Assembly: GCF_000369805.1 (NCBI RefSeq) | Contig: NZ_KB850224.1 | Location: forward strand, 496,001 to 560,000 | Source: Acinetobacter sp. NIPH 2100 | GTDB lineage: Bacteria; Pseudomonadota; Gammaproteobacteria; Pseudomonadales; Moraxellaceae | DNA length: 64,000 bases | Direction: 5' to 3' | In this document: one piece after another, positions 18,453 to 27,140 of the stretch | How the letters are laid out: every line of letters begins with the position of its first letter | Position numbering within the stretch: the first letter of the stretch is position 1 | Notes under the pieces: model-generated | Told to the model about the DNA's origin: nothing | Seen by the model: the letters and a program-made list of their open reading frames with translations, nothing else | Databases searched by the model: none | Position numbers and translations under genes: made by a program

Positions 18453-19709
18453 TCAGGAAGCTATTTTATTCAGTAAATTTTCTGAGCGTTGTTGCTGCTC
18501 TGCATTAAACGACTGGTTGTTTTTTAATAATTCACGGGCAGAATCATAAGCACCCAGTTCAATATACTGCTCTGCAAGCTCTAAATTGAGCTGTGCTTCA
18601 TCAAGTTGTTGAAGGTCTGGAAATGATTGAGCTAAAGGATCATTGATTACAACATGAGGTGTAGATGCAGCAGGGGCAGCAGCCTCAATTTTGGGTTCAG
18701 CTACCGCAGCAGGTTCTGCAACTTCAAATGAAAATGCTGGGGTCTCAAGTGAAGGTTGTTGTTCTGTTTTAGCTGGTGTCGGTTCAAAATTGAAATCTAA
18801 GCTGGGCGCCGCTTCTGCAATAGGCTCTGGTGATTTTGTTTGATTTGAGTCGACACTTAAGTTTGAAAAATTAAAGTCGAGTTCAGGTGTTGTTTCTTCA
18901 GTTTTGCTTTCTTCAACTGGAGCGGCAGTATTTGGCTCTAAATTAAAAGAAAACTCAAGTGGCTGCTGTTGCTTATTTTCAGGTGTTTCAACTGGGGCAG
19001 GGGCTGCTTCAACAGCTTCTTTTTGCTGAAAAGAAAAATCGAAGTCCAAAGGCTGAACTTCAGGCATAGGTTCAACAGGCTTAGCTTCTTCAGCAGGCGC
19101 AACATACTCTGATTGTAAGTCATCAAAAGATTGTGCAGCTGGCGTTTGAACTAGAGCATCGAAATCAGCAGCGTTGTTTTGTGTATGCGATTCAGTTGCA
19201 GTGTGAGTTGGATGAAAGCTATGAGCCGCTGAATTAAACTCAATCGAATCAGGTTGTTTATTCTGTTCGTATTCCCGACGTTTTGCTTCGGCTGCTTGAG
19301 CAATATCTTCAAGTTTTAAGGCATGAATATGCTTGATCAATTGATCAATGGCTAAATCATCTTTTTGCTTCAAATGAAGATCAAGTAAAAAAAGATAAAG
19401 TTCATGTTGAGAATTATCTTGCTTTAAAGCTTGATTGATCTGAGCTTCAGCAGATTGAAAATTACCACTTTGAATTTGTTGCTCAAGTTTTTGGCGTAAA
19501 CTTTCAGAAATAGCAGTGGTTGCTGGTGGGGCATATTCTTGTTCTTCGCGGACCAGCGTGGTACGTGAAGCCGATCTTGTCGCTGCTTTTTTTGTCGTTT
19601 TGCTTGCACCTTTTTTAGGCGCAGTATTGGCTTGATTGCTTTCACGTTTTTTTAAAACGATAGCTACAATCAGTACAATGACGAGCAGTACAATGATTAT
19701 AGTTGACAT
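18453..19709 (-). CDS. FimV C-terminal half: membrane anchor and cytoplasmic domain
   Basis: 418 residues. A single membrane helix (about 3-19, rich in I, V and L) is followed by a basic patch, so the rest should be cytoplasmic. Residues about 70-140 look like a TPR (LRQKLEQQIQSGNFQSAEAQ). A long acidic Pro/Glu-rich region with repeated LDFNF-type motifs (about 225-320) follows. The last 45 residues, with LNLELAEQYIELGAYDSAREL, resemble the conserved FimV/HubP C-terminal motif. It lies 61 bases after the FimV N-terminal gene and has its own AAGGGG ribosome binding site. Together they equal one FimV. Confidence 0.8.
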   Translation of the reverse strand: MSTIIIVLLVIVLIVAIVLKKRESNQANTAPKKGASKTTKKAATRSASRTTLVREEQEYAPPATTAISESLRQKLEQQIQSGNFQSAEAQINQALKQDNSQHELYLFLLDLHLKQKDDLAIDQLIKHIHALKLEDIAQAAEAKRREYEQNKQPDSIEFNSAAHSFHPTHTATESHTQNNAADFDALVQTPAAQSFDDLQSEYVAPAEEAKPVEPMPEVQPLDFDFSFQQKEAVEAAPAPVETPENKQQQPLEFSFNLEPNTAAPVEESKTEETTPELDFNFSNLSVDSNQTKSPEPIAEAAPSLDFNFEPTPAKTEQQPSLETPAFSFEVAEPAAVAEPKIEAAAPAASTPHVVINDPLAQSFPDLQQLDEAQLNLELAEQYIELGAYDSARELLKNNQSFNAEQQQRSENLLNKIAS

Positions 19710-19770
19710 GATCTATACCCCTTAAAGATAGAGCCGCTTTTATGCAAATTTATGAGAATATTCTCGTAAC

Positions 19771-21246
19771 CTAGCGTGTTGGCTTTTTAGTGTCCTGTTG
19801 CGCTTTCAGCTGATCTTGGAGTTCGGCAAGCCGAGCATTTAACAGCTGAATACGTTGTTCCTTCTGACGTAGTGCCAATTCTAACTGTGTTACGTTTCTT
19901 TGTAATGTAACGGTTTTTTCTCGTGCTGTCATAACTTTTAATGATAAATCGGCACTGGTTTTTTTCTGTAATGTGTCTTTTTTGGCACTTCCAGTGCTGG
20001 AATCTTGATTACTTTCTGCGACCAAAGACATTTCCGCTTGTTGTAAACGATATTTGGCTTTTCCTACGGCAGGACCTTGTGTCTGTGCTGCAATTTGATT
20101 GGTATTTTTATTTTGCTGTGTAGATGTTGCAGCAAGATTAAAGTTTAAATGCGAGCCTTGTCTAAGTCGGTTGGCATTGCCCCCAATGAAGGCATGCTCA
20201 TTTTGTGTTTTGATTTGCGTCATGACTTTAGAGACAGGTTGGTGCGTTTGCCCTGCAATGCGTTGAGCAATACTCCATAATGACTCATTACGTTGAACCA
20301 CATGTTGTTGGTTCTTTTCATTATTCGGAGTTGATGCCTGGTTCGCTGGTGCCTTTTTCTTGGTAGATTGGGCACTTTCTTTCACCTGATTTGGGGTTTT
20401 ATTTTGCTCTTTCTCTGTGGTTGATTTCAGATTCGCAGTCTTTAATTCAGTTTCAAGTGATTCACTATTCTTGGTCGTTGTTGGCGGCAAAGTTGCCTGA
20501 GCTGTTTCTTGCTTCAGTGCTGCTGTTGCTGGCTGAGGTTTGGTTTGCTCTGCAACAGGTGTGGTTGGCTGCTGCGATGCGACTGTTGAAGCTGCTGTTG
20601 TTGCGACTTTAGCAGGTGGAGCAATCGAATTAGCACTGGCATTTACAGATGCTGTGACCGTTGGTTTTGATGTTTCTAATACAGGCGGCAAGGCAAAAGG
20701 TGCGTTGAGGAGTTTTTCCTGTTTTAAGCCCTGCGGCTGCGGTGTGGCGTTTGCAACATTGAAACGAGTACTTTCTGGTAAGTTCAAAGCGATGTCTTTT
20801 TCACTGACAATAAACTTGGGGGTCAGTGATTTTTCATTTGCATTTTTAACTGAAGGTATTTTTGCGATCTGACGCATGGGTTGACGGATATGCTTTAAAT
20901 GGGATGCTCCACCTTCCTGAATTTTTAAAATAATATTCAGTTCAGCATCCGTCATTGGACGTGATGAGGTGATCACAATCACTCCTTCACCTTGATTATT
21001 ACGACGCGTAAAAAAATTAAGACTGGAAGGAGGCTGATGTGCCGCACCGATCATCAATAGATCTTCAGGTGATGCCAAACTCACATCTAATTTCGAGTTG
21101 GCATCTGCTTGGTGGAAACTCATTTCTGCATAGAGTAATTCACCAGGCGCGGACTGGATTTGTACTGGATCAAGTGTAATCGCATAAAGATGTTGCGAAG
21201 AAAATATGGCTAAAATGGCAATTTTTAATTTGTTATAAACAGTCAT
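19771..21246 (-). CDS. fimV: FimV N-terminal half: LysM periplasmic protein
   Basis: 491-residue exported protein. A signal peptide covers about 1-22. The FimV N-terminal domain follows, with VQIQSAPGELLYAEMSF (about 28-44) and LDVSLASPEDLLMIGA. A Pro/Thr/Ala-rich linker spans about 190-310. A LysM-type peptidoglycan-binding domain lies at about 315-370 (HVVQRNESLWSIAQRIAG) and a coiled coil at about 430-485. FimV organises cell poles and supports type IV pilus and twitching functions. The protein has no membrane helix after the coiled coil; that piece is in the next gene. Confidence 0.85.
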   Translation of the reverse strand: MTVYNKLKIAILAIFSSQHLYAITLDPVQIQSAPGELLYAEMSFHQADANSKLDVSLASPEDLLMIGAAHQPPSSLNFFTRRNNQGEGVIVITSSRPMTDAELNIILKIQEGGASHLKHIRQPMRQIAKIPSVKNANEKSLTPKFIVSEKDIALNLPESTRFNVANATPQPQGLKQEKLLNAPFALPPVLETSKPTVTASVNASANSIAPPAKVATTAASTVASQQPTTPVAEQTKPQPATAALKQETAQATLPPTTTKNSESLETELKTANLKSTTEKEQNKTPNQVKESAQSTKKKAPANQASTPNNEKNQQHVVQRNESLWSIAQRIAGQTHQPVSKVMTQIKTQNEHAFIGGNANRLRQGSHLNFNLAATSTQQNKNTNQIAAQTQGPAVGKAKYRLQQAEMSLVAESNQDSSTGSAKKDTLQKKTSADLSLKVMTAREKTVTLQRNVTQLELALRQKEQRIQLLNARLAELQDQLKAQQDTKKPTR

Positions 21247-21337
21247 CTCGATCCATGAAAAAGTGATGTTATGTCAGGAAAAAGTATACATTACCGTGAT
21301 GTAAATGAATTGTAAATTAATCATCTTTCATCGCAAT

Positions 21338-21367
21338 AAAAAAGCCGATCAAATGTGATCGGCTTTT
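21338..21367. terminator. Terminator after asd
   Basis: GCCGATCA (21344-21351) pairs with TGATCGGC (21356-21363) around a 4-base loop, with an A run on the left acting as the T tract for the minus-strand asd gene. Confidence 0.88.
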
Positions 21368-21386
21368 GATTTTTAGGAATTTTTGC

Positions 21387-22505
21387 TTAAGCGTTCTTAT
21401 ATTCAACCAAGATACGAAGCATACGGCGTAATGGCTCAGCAGCACCCCAAAGTAGTTGATCACCAACAGTGAATGCACCGAGGTATTCTTTACCCATATT
21501 GAGCTTGCGTAAACGACCTACAGGGACAGTCAATGTCCCTGTCACCGCAACAGGGGTTAGATCAGTCATAGATGCTTCACGGGTATTCGGAACCACTTTT
21601 GCCCATTGGCTAGAGTTACGAATCATGTCTTCGATTTCATCAAGTGGCACATCTTTTTTCAATTTCAATGTGATTGCTTGAGAATGGCAGCGCATTGCAC
21701 CAATACGAACACAGTGACCATCAATCGGAACGATTTGTTGGTTACCCAAGATCTTGTTGGTTTCAACTTGACCTTTCCATTCTTCTTTTGATTGACCACT
21801 TTCGAGCTGTTTATCGATATATGGGATCAATGAACCCGCCAATGGCACGCCAAAGTTTGCTTTCGGGAAGCCTTCACCACGTTGCAAGTCCGCAATTTGG
21901 CGGTCAATATCAAGAATTGCAGATTTAGGATCGTCCAATAATGTCTTGGTATTGTTATACAAATATCCCATGCCAGTGATCAGTTCACGCATGTTCTGTG
22001 CACCTGCACCAGACGCTGCCTGATAGGTCATAGAAGTAGCCCATTCCACCAAATTATTTTGGAACAGTGAACCCAAGCCCATCAACATCAATGAAACGGT
22101 GCAGTTACCACCAACAAATGTTTTAGTGCCGTTGACTAAACCATCTTTGATCACATTTAAGTTGACTGGATCAAGAACGATGATGGCATCATCAGCCATA
22201 CGCAGAGTCGATGCTGCATCAATCCAGTAGCCATCCCAGCCTTCAGCTTTGAGTTTTGGGAAAACTTCAGAGGTATAATCACCACCTTGACAGGTTAAAA
22301 TGACATCCATTTGCTTCAGACTGTTAATGTCCGTTGCATCCATAAGTGCTGGGGCAGTCTTACCACCAAATGAAGGTGCTTCACCACCTGCATTACTGGT
22401 AGAGAAATAGAATGGCTCGATATGAGCAAAATCATTCTCTTCAACCATACGTTGCATGAGGACAGAACCAACCATCCCACGCCAACCGACCAGACCTACT
22501 TTCAT
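21387..22505 (-). CDS. asd: Aspartate-semialdehyde dehydrogenase
   Basis: Makes aspartate semialdehyde from aspartyl phosphate, on the way to lysine, threonine, methionine and peptidoglycan. The 372 residues start at [17 protein letters not shown], the NADP-binding loop; a longer frame extends 23 residues upstream but is not typical. The catalytic cysteine is C135 in [12 protein letters not shown], the same number as in E. coli Asd. The ATG at 22505 has GAGG upstream. It is upstream of fimV on the same strand, as in Pseudomonas, but a terminator separates them. Confidence 0.97.
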   Translation of the reverse strand: MKVGLVGWRGMVGSVLMQRMVEENDFAHIEPFYFSTSNAGGEAPSFGGKTAPALMDATDINSLKQMDVILTCQGGDYTSEVFPKLKAEGWDGYWIDAASTLRMADDAIIVLDPVNLNVIKDGLVNGTKTFVGGNCTVSLMLMGLGSLFQNNLVEWATSMTYQAASGAGAQNMRELITGMGYLYNNTKTLLDDPKSAILDIDRQIADLQRGEGFPKANFGVPLAGSLIPYIDKQLESGQSKEEWKGQVETNKILGNQQIVPIDGHCVRIGAMRCHSQAITLKLKKDVPLDEIEDMIRNSSQWAKVVPNTREASMTDLTPVAVTGTLTVPVGRLRKLNMGKEYLGAFTVGDQLLWGAAEPLRRMLRILVEYKNA

Positions 22506-22687
22506 GTCATTGTGCCTCGGTATGTAAAAAATTTTAAAGGGGTTTGAGTGTATCAAAAGTGCCCACAACTGCAAGCTTTACCGAAATAAAACAGTGCGTT
22601 TATTGAGTGGAATAACTTGTTTATATTAGATAGAAAATTGATAAAGCGGCAACTTTATTGTAAATCTATGCTACGTCTAAGAGAAAA

Positions 22688-23818
22688 ATGAACATGATAT
22701 GGATTCAGATTTGCGCAGCATTGGTGATATGGCTTTCATTTTGGTCGTTGATTCCCAGAGATGAATGGTGGATTCGGGGTGCTGATTTTCCTAGATTGCA
22801 GATTTTAGCACTGGGTATCATTACACTTCTTGCGATGTTGTTTGGCCTATCTGACTGGACCCTAAGTACAGAGCTACTTTTTCTAGGGTTGGTGGCTGCA
22901 GTTGCCTATCAATTAAAAATGGTTTTGCCTTATACCCCGTTGTGGCGGAAACAGGTCCAGAAAGTGAAAAAGGCTCAAGCCAATCCCGAGCAACAAATTT
23001 CATTATTGGTTGCCAATGTACTGACACCAAATCATAAATATCATCTGTTAATCGAGCAGATCAAGACCTTAAAACCTGATCTTGTACTCACGCTTGAATC
23101 CAATACAGCTTGGCAGCAAGCATTGGGTCAGATTGAGCAGGATTATCCATTTCGCGTGCCTGTTCCTTTAGAAAATCTATATGGGATGCATCTGTATAGC
23201 CGTTTACCTTTAAACAATACTGAGGTTAAATTCATCTTAAGTGATGAAATTCCCTCTATTCATACGTGTTTGACTTTGGAGTCGGGTGTACAGGTTCAGT
23301 TGTATTGTTTGCACCCCAAACCACCAAGTCCAACCGAGGCGAAAGATTCCACATTAAGAGATGCAGAATTGTTAATTGTGGGGGATCAAATTAAAGATCT
23401 CGATCAGAGCTGCATTGTCATGGGCGATTTGAATGATGTGGCTTGGTCGAGAACGACACGATTATTTCAGCGGATTAGTGGCTTACTTGATCCGCGGGTG
23501 GGACGCTATTTTATGAATACCTTCCATGCGGATTATCCTTTATTAAGATGGTCACTCGATCATATTTTTCATAGTACCGATTTTGGTTTAGTCGAAATGA
23601 AACGCTTATCTCATATCGGTTCAGATCATTTTCCCGTTTATGTGGTTTTACAAACAGGGCGAGTATTTGAACAGCAGCAACAATCGCTGGAACAGACGGC
23701 TGAGGATGAAGAGGATGCTCAAGACGCGATCCAAGAGGGGATAGAAAAGGCTGAAAAAGAAGAGAAAAAAGTAGTCGATCCTTTAGTGCAACCGCATAAG
23801 CAGCAGATGCACAGTTAA
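22688..23818 (+). CDS. Membrane protein with endonuclease/exonuclease/phosphatase domain
   Basis: 376 residues. Three membrane helices lie in the first 75 residues, then a DNase I-like EEP domain from about residue 100 to 325. Metal and phosphate ligands are in VLTLESNTAW, MGDLNDVAWSRTTR and the C-terminal GSDHFPVYVV. A charged tail with many Glu and Lys follows. The substrate is unknown: EEP proteins cut nucleic acids, phosphoinositides or lipids. The layout (membrane N-terminus, EEP) is common in environmental proteobacteria. Downstream is the small RNA candidate. Confidence 0.88.
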   Translation: MNMIWIQICAALVIWLSFWSLIPRDEWWIRGADFPRLQILALGIITLLAMLFGLSDWTLSTELLFLGLVAAVAYQLKMVLPYTPLWRKQVQKVKKAQANPEQQISLLVANVLTPNHKYHLLIEQIKTLKPDLVLTLESNTAWQQALGQIEQDYPFRVPVPLENLYGMHLYSRLPLNNTEVKFILSDEIPSIHTCLTLESGVQVQLYCLHPKPPSPTEAKDSTLRDAELLIVGDQIKDLDQSCIVMGDLNDVAWSRTTRLFQRISGLLDPRVGRYFMNTFHADYPLLRWSLDHIFHSTDFGLVEMKRLSHIGSDHFPVYVVLQTGRVFEQQQQSLEQTAEDEEDAQDAIQEGIEKAEKEEKKVVDPLVQPHKQQMHS

Positions 23819-23873
23819 TCAAATTTGATCGAGCTGAATGGGGGTGGGTTGATTTTAAAGTTTCGCTAATCAA

Positions 23874-23891
23874 TGTACGTTATTTCGTACA
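23874..23891 (+). promoter_or_regulatory. GacA-type upstream activating site
   Basis: TGTACGTTATTTCGTACA is a perfect 6-6-6 palindrome. It matches the GacA site of Pseudomonas rsm RNA genes (TGTAAG, six bases, CTTACA) in layout and at all but one base per arm. The centre is about 65 bases before the predicted small RNA start. Confidence 0.7.
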
Positions 23892-23935
23892 TGGATTTAA
23901 GTCTGTAACGCATAGTGCAACCTCGGCAAAAGGTT

Positions 23936-23941
23936 TATTCT
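23936..23941 (+). promoter_or_regulatory. -10 element of the small RNA
   Basis: TATTCT matches TATAAT at four of six bases, with no recognisable -35 element, as expected for an activator-dependent promoter. It places the transcription start near 23948. Exact start is inferred. Confidence 0.45.
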
Positions 23942-23947
23942 AAATAC

Positions 23948-24112
23948 ATCAGCACAGGGAAGCAGGAATGGAATTCCGATTACGGATAGCGACGCTGAGA
24001 TGGAAAAGTCATCATGGATATGATGCATGCGATGGACGCAGGATAATAAGAATATTGTGAAAGCACAACCTCATTTACCCGAGTTTTGCAGGATGCAGAA
24101 CTCGGGTTTTAA
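23948..24112 (+). ncRNA. Candidate CsrB/RsmZ-type CsrA-sequestering small RNA
   Basis: About 165 bases with nine GGA motifs (starting at 23958, 23965, 23970, 23984, 24002, 24016, 24034, 24041 and 24091); chance alone would give two or three. Four sit in hairpin loops: GGAAT-GGA-ATTCC (23965-23977), CATCAT-GGAT-ATGATG (24010-24025), TGCG-ATGGA-CGCA (24028-24040), and the terminator, whose 14-bp stem closes a GGA triloop. ATGGA occurs four times and CAGGA three times, close to known CsrA/RsmA binding sequence. No ORF is present. A GacA-like site lies upstream. In the known family such RNAs titrate CsrA; the function here is inferred. The 5' end is approximate. Confidence 0.8.
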
Positions 24113-24117
24113 TTTTT
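24077..24117 (+). terminator. Small RNA terminator with GGA loop
   Basis: The arm at 24077-24090 pairs with 24094-24107 through 14 pairs including one G-U, closing a GGA loop, followed by a T-rich stretch. It also suits the convergent lipoprotein gene only weakly. Confidence 0.88.
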
Positions 24118-24133
24118 TAATATCAGTGAAAAT

Positions 24134-24844
24134 TTAATCTGCTGTATCCCCACTTGGGATTTCAGGGACGCTCTCGGTTGGCTCTTCTTTTCCAATTACT
24201 TTTGGAACACGACGTTTATGAATAGGAACGACCATCTTCGCAGCCTCACATTTTTTCCATTCGGTATCAGCACTTGGTAGTTCTGTCTGGTAAAAGGCGT
24301 TGTAACTAACGATGAATGGAAGTTCAGTTTCCGCAAAGGTTAAGTTCAGCTCATAAGTACGTGTTTCATATGGGCGAAGTACTTGCAGTTCATCTTGATC
24401 GGCACCACATCTTAATGGTTGAGAAAAGGCCATGGGGGTTTGGTCAAGCTGAAACTCAATAGGGCTGCATAGAGGAACCAATTGATATACATAGTTTGGT
24501 GTGGTGTTCTTAATCTCAATCTGTAAGGGTGTGATGTTAATCTGCTGAACACGACCGATTGGCAAAGCCTGTTTCGTTTCCCAGTCGATAAAGCGAAGAT
24601 TACGCTGTATCCCCATGCAGGTGTCTTGTGTTTCCTGTGGAATGGTGACTATATATTCATAGACTTCATCTTTATCACCCGTGGATGGATTTGAAATTCC
24701 TCCTGTGTCACCACCAGGGAGGGGCTTCTGAGTACCAGATCCACTTCCGCCAAGACTGACATTGGAAACAGAAAAGTTTTCTCCACAAGCGGTTAAGTTA
24801 ACCAAAGGGATTAGAATAACAAAGGGCAGCAGTAAGCTTCTCAT
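24134..24844 (-). CDS. Predicted lipoprotein of unknown function
   Basis: 236 residues. Lipobox LTAC gives lipidation at C20, then a Gly/Ser-rich linker. The body looks beta-rich, with cysteines in QDTCMGIQ, PLCSPIEF, LRCGADQ and KKCEAAK that may form two disulfides. It ends with a Pro/Glu-rich tail. I do not recognise the family. The start codon is two bases after the stop of the upstream gene, so the two are translationally linked. Confidence 0.78.
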   Translation of the reverse strand: MRSLLLPFVILIPLVNLTACGENFSVSNVSLGGSGSGTQKPLPGGDTGGISNPSTGDKDEVYEYIVTIPQETQDTCMGIQRNLRFIDWETKQALPIGRVQQINITPLQIEIKNTTPNYVYQLVPLCSPIEFQLDQTPMAFSQPLRCGADQDELQVLRPYETRTYELNLTFAETELPFIVSYNAFYQTELPSADTEWKKCEAAKMVVPIHKRRVPKVIGKEEPTESVPEIPSGDTAD

Positions 24845-24846
24845 TT

Positions 24847-25728
24847 TTATTTATCCTTAAAAATATAAGGTACTTGTAGTTTTATCTGGCTATCGTATTG
24901 GTAAACGCCAAATCGAAATTGATAATTTGCATCATCTTTTTCTTGGTCTTGTTCACAATGCTGGATCGCGGCATTTAAGAGTTGTTTTGCCATGTCTTGC
25001 CAAAGTTCGATACTTAACTGTCGAAGTGCTTCAACCGATTGAGCGGTTAATTTCTCCGCATGTACGGCTTGTTCGAGATGCGTAAAGGGTTTTTCACTAA
25101 TAAAGTTATCAATTCCTGCGGCCAAATGATCACTCAGATTGGCTGAAAACAGGGTTTTACTTTCTTGCATTTGATTATTTGGGGTAAAGCTATTTTGTTG
25201 CAGAATGACATTTTGCCCAGTTTGTTCAACGACCCCTAAACGCTGTAATTCAAACAAGATTGAACGTGGATGCTTTTCTGTTGAAATGTGCCTGACCAAC
25301 GCCTCAAAACTATTTTCCTCACCAGAAACAGGGATTTGATGAGGCAGATCAAGCGCGATCCAACGCGCAATAACACGTGCAGGCACGCTAATGGCAAAAT
25401 TGGGTGTTTCGGTTTCATTCTGATGGGTTTGCTGTCTAAAAGCACTGACATCTTTGCGATGTAGACCTGACAATAAGCTGACAGCCGAATCGGTTTTGTT
25501 TTGTTGAATTCGATCTAATTCTGTGAGTGCCTGCGCATAAAAAATTGGCTTTAAGGCAGCCACAAAATCAGTATAGCCCACACCAGAATGAATCAGCCAA
25601 CGTGCAATATGCTGCATCATTGGAAAGATACTTTCCAATGTCGTTTCCGCATCTTGTGGAATCACGCCTTGTAGATTAAGCCCAGATTGTTCGTTGCTTA
25701 TCGTGACTCGTTCTGTTGGTTTTACCAT
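24847..25728 (-). CDS. DUF6502-like protein
   Basis: 293-residue soluble protein. The pattern MMQHIARWLIHSGVGYTDFVAALKPIFY, then VSLLSGLHRKDVSAFR, then VIARWIALDLP matches the DUF6502 family as I remember it. These look like small winged-helix or helical domains; function is unknown. It is the middle gene of a minus-strand run: JmjC protein, this gene, then the lipoprotein with a two-base gap. Confidence 0.65.
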   Translation of the reverse strand: MVKPTERVTISNEQSGLNLQGVIPQDAETTLESIFPMMQHIARWLIHSGVGYTDFVAALKPIFYAQALTELDRIQQNKTDSAVSLLSGLHRKDVSAFRQQTHQNETETPNFAISVPARVIARWIALDLPHQIPVSGEENSFEALVRHISTEKHPRSILFELQRLGVVEQTGQNVILQQNSFTPNNQMQESKTLFSANLSDHLAAGIDNFISEKPFTHLEQAVHAEKLTAQSVEALRQLSIELWQDMAKQLLNAAIQHCEQDQEKDDANYQFRFGVYQYDSQIKLQVPYIFKDK

Positions 25729-25764
25729 TCAATCACCTTAACCATGGATTCGATATAAATTACT

Positions 25765-27006
25765 TTAAGCATAAGTTGGAGAGGGAAATGATTCTGCCCC
25801 GCTATTGTCGATATTAAAATGAGTGAAAGAGACACTCATGGAAATATCTAAACTCTCAACACAATGCCACCAGCCGAGAGGAATAAATAAAGCTTCACCC
25901 TCATTGAGAATGCATTCGAGTTTACTGCTTTGAGCGAAGTCTGGAAATGATTCGAGCACATTGGGGTGGTGGGGATCCGCGATTTTACTAAATACTGCAA
26001 CATCATTATAGAGATGCGGGGTTTGTAGCGCAGGAATCAGTGTTACTTTTTTCCGACCATAAATTTGTACTAGAACGTTATTGGTCAGATCATGGTGCAA
26101 TGGGGTAAATGCGCCTTTCGGTCCGAACCAAATGAAACTACGGTCATATACCTGCCTATGGTCGGTATAACCATGAAAGTGGTCAATATCCTGAAATAAT
26201 GCGGCCAAACTGGACTGACTGGCTTTGGCATTATTTGCCGTCATATAAAAATTATTGGAATGTTGAGTCTGTTCGATTAAATCGACGAAATCACTAATCC
26301 GCATTTGAGTTTTATGTTGAGTCGAGTTGCGTTCAAATAAGGGATCTTGCTCACGATTGAATTGAACTTCAATCTCTTGGGTACCTACGGTTTGCTTGAA
26401 ATATTGGGGTGACCATTTTTGCAGAGCTGGCCAATGTTGGACCACATTGGTCAAAATCACAGGTAAATTTCGACTGTAATAATGTTGAATAAAATAGGCA
26501 AAGGCGGGTTTTTCAATGCGATTGATGTGTTGATATTCAGGATTTAAACGCGCAAAGCGATCTAAGGTATTCAGCAACCAATTACGTTTTTTGACTAAAA
26601 AATGCTGTTCTTGAGCAATTTGAAAATAAGGATGTTGTTTTAATTGTACAAATTCAACAGCAATCTCAATTTCGCTCAAGCCCTGTTGCTGCAAAGATTG
26701 ATAAATATAAGTTTTATCAGATCCATCTAAAACTGCCTGTGCTAACCATTTTTTTTGTTGGGGATTCAAAGCGCTGCTGAACTGAGCTAGTTTTTCTGTT
26801 GCACTGTGTTCGAGATCACGATAGTGCTGCTCATCGATTTGTATTTGAGTATAAAAATCTTTATTGAGATCAATCAATCCTTCACGCAATAGAATATTAG
26901 CCAAGTCGATTGGAGCACAGCCTCGCTCTAGGTTTTCTTCTAACCATAGCTGCCATTCTTGTGGTAAGACACTGAACTGTCTAGCTAAATTCTCTTGCAT
27001 ATCCAT
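25765..27006 (-). CDS. JmjC/cupin_8-type oxygenase-like protein
   Basis: 413 residues. An N-terminal helical region of about 165 residues has no known motif. The C-terminal cupin has the iron ligands H304 and D306 in TPLHHDLTNN and H381 in GWWHCVES, with the 2-oxoglutarate-contacting lysine candidates in RKKVTLIP. The layout is that of JmjC/cupin_8 Fe(II)/2-oxoglutarate hydroxylases, which act on proteins or small molecules; the substrate is unknown. The first of three minus-strand genes with 36 bases before the DUF6502-like gene. Confidence 0.85.
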   Translation of the reverse strand: MDMQENLARQFSVLPQEWQLWLEENLERGCAPIDLANILLREGLIDLNKDFYTQIQIDEQHYRDLEHSATEKLAQFSSALNPQQKKWLAQAVLDGSDKTYIYQSLQQQGLSEIEIAVEFVQLKQHPYFQIAQEQHFLVKKRNWLLNTLDRFARLNPEYQHINRIEKPAFAYFIQHYYSRNLPVILTNVVQHWPALQKWSPQYFKQTVGTQEIEVQFNREQDPLFERNSTQHKTQMRISDFVDLIEQTQHSNNFYMTANNAKASQSSLAALFQDIDHFHGYTDHRQVYDRSFIWFGPKGAFTPLHHDLTNNVLVQIYGRKKVTLIPALQTPHLYNDVAVFSKIADPHHPNVLESFPDFAQSSKLECILNEGEALFIPLGWWHCVESLDISMSVSFTHFNIDNSGAESFPSPTYA

Positions 27007-27140
27007 AGATTTGAACCATCAATAAAAATGATTTTGACCTTTCGTTATTAATTTACGCATAAACATATTTGCACTCAAGCAGAAAAGTGTTAAATTTTCA
27101 CATACACAATATGTGAAAAAATCACACAGAGGGTGATGCA

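Noticed and set aside
22506..22574. Longer N-terminus for asd
   Set aside because: The extra 23 residues are not typical of the family; the start at 22505 gives the usual NADP loop at residues 4-12.
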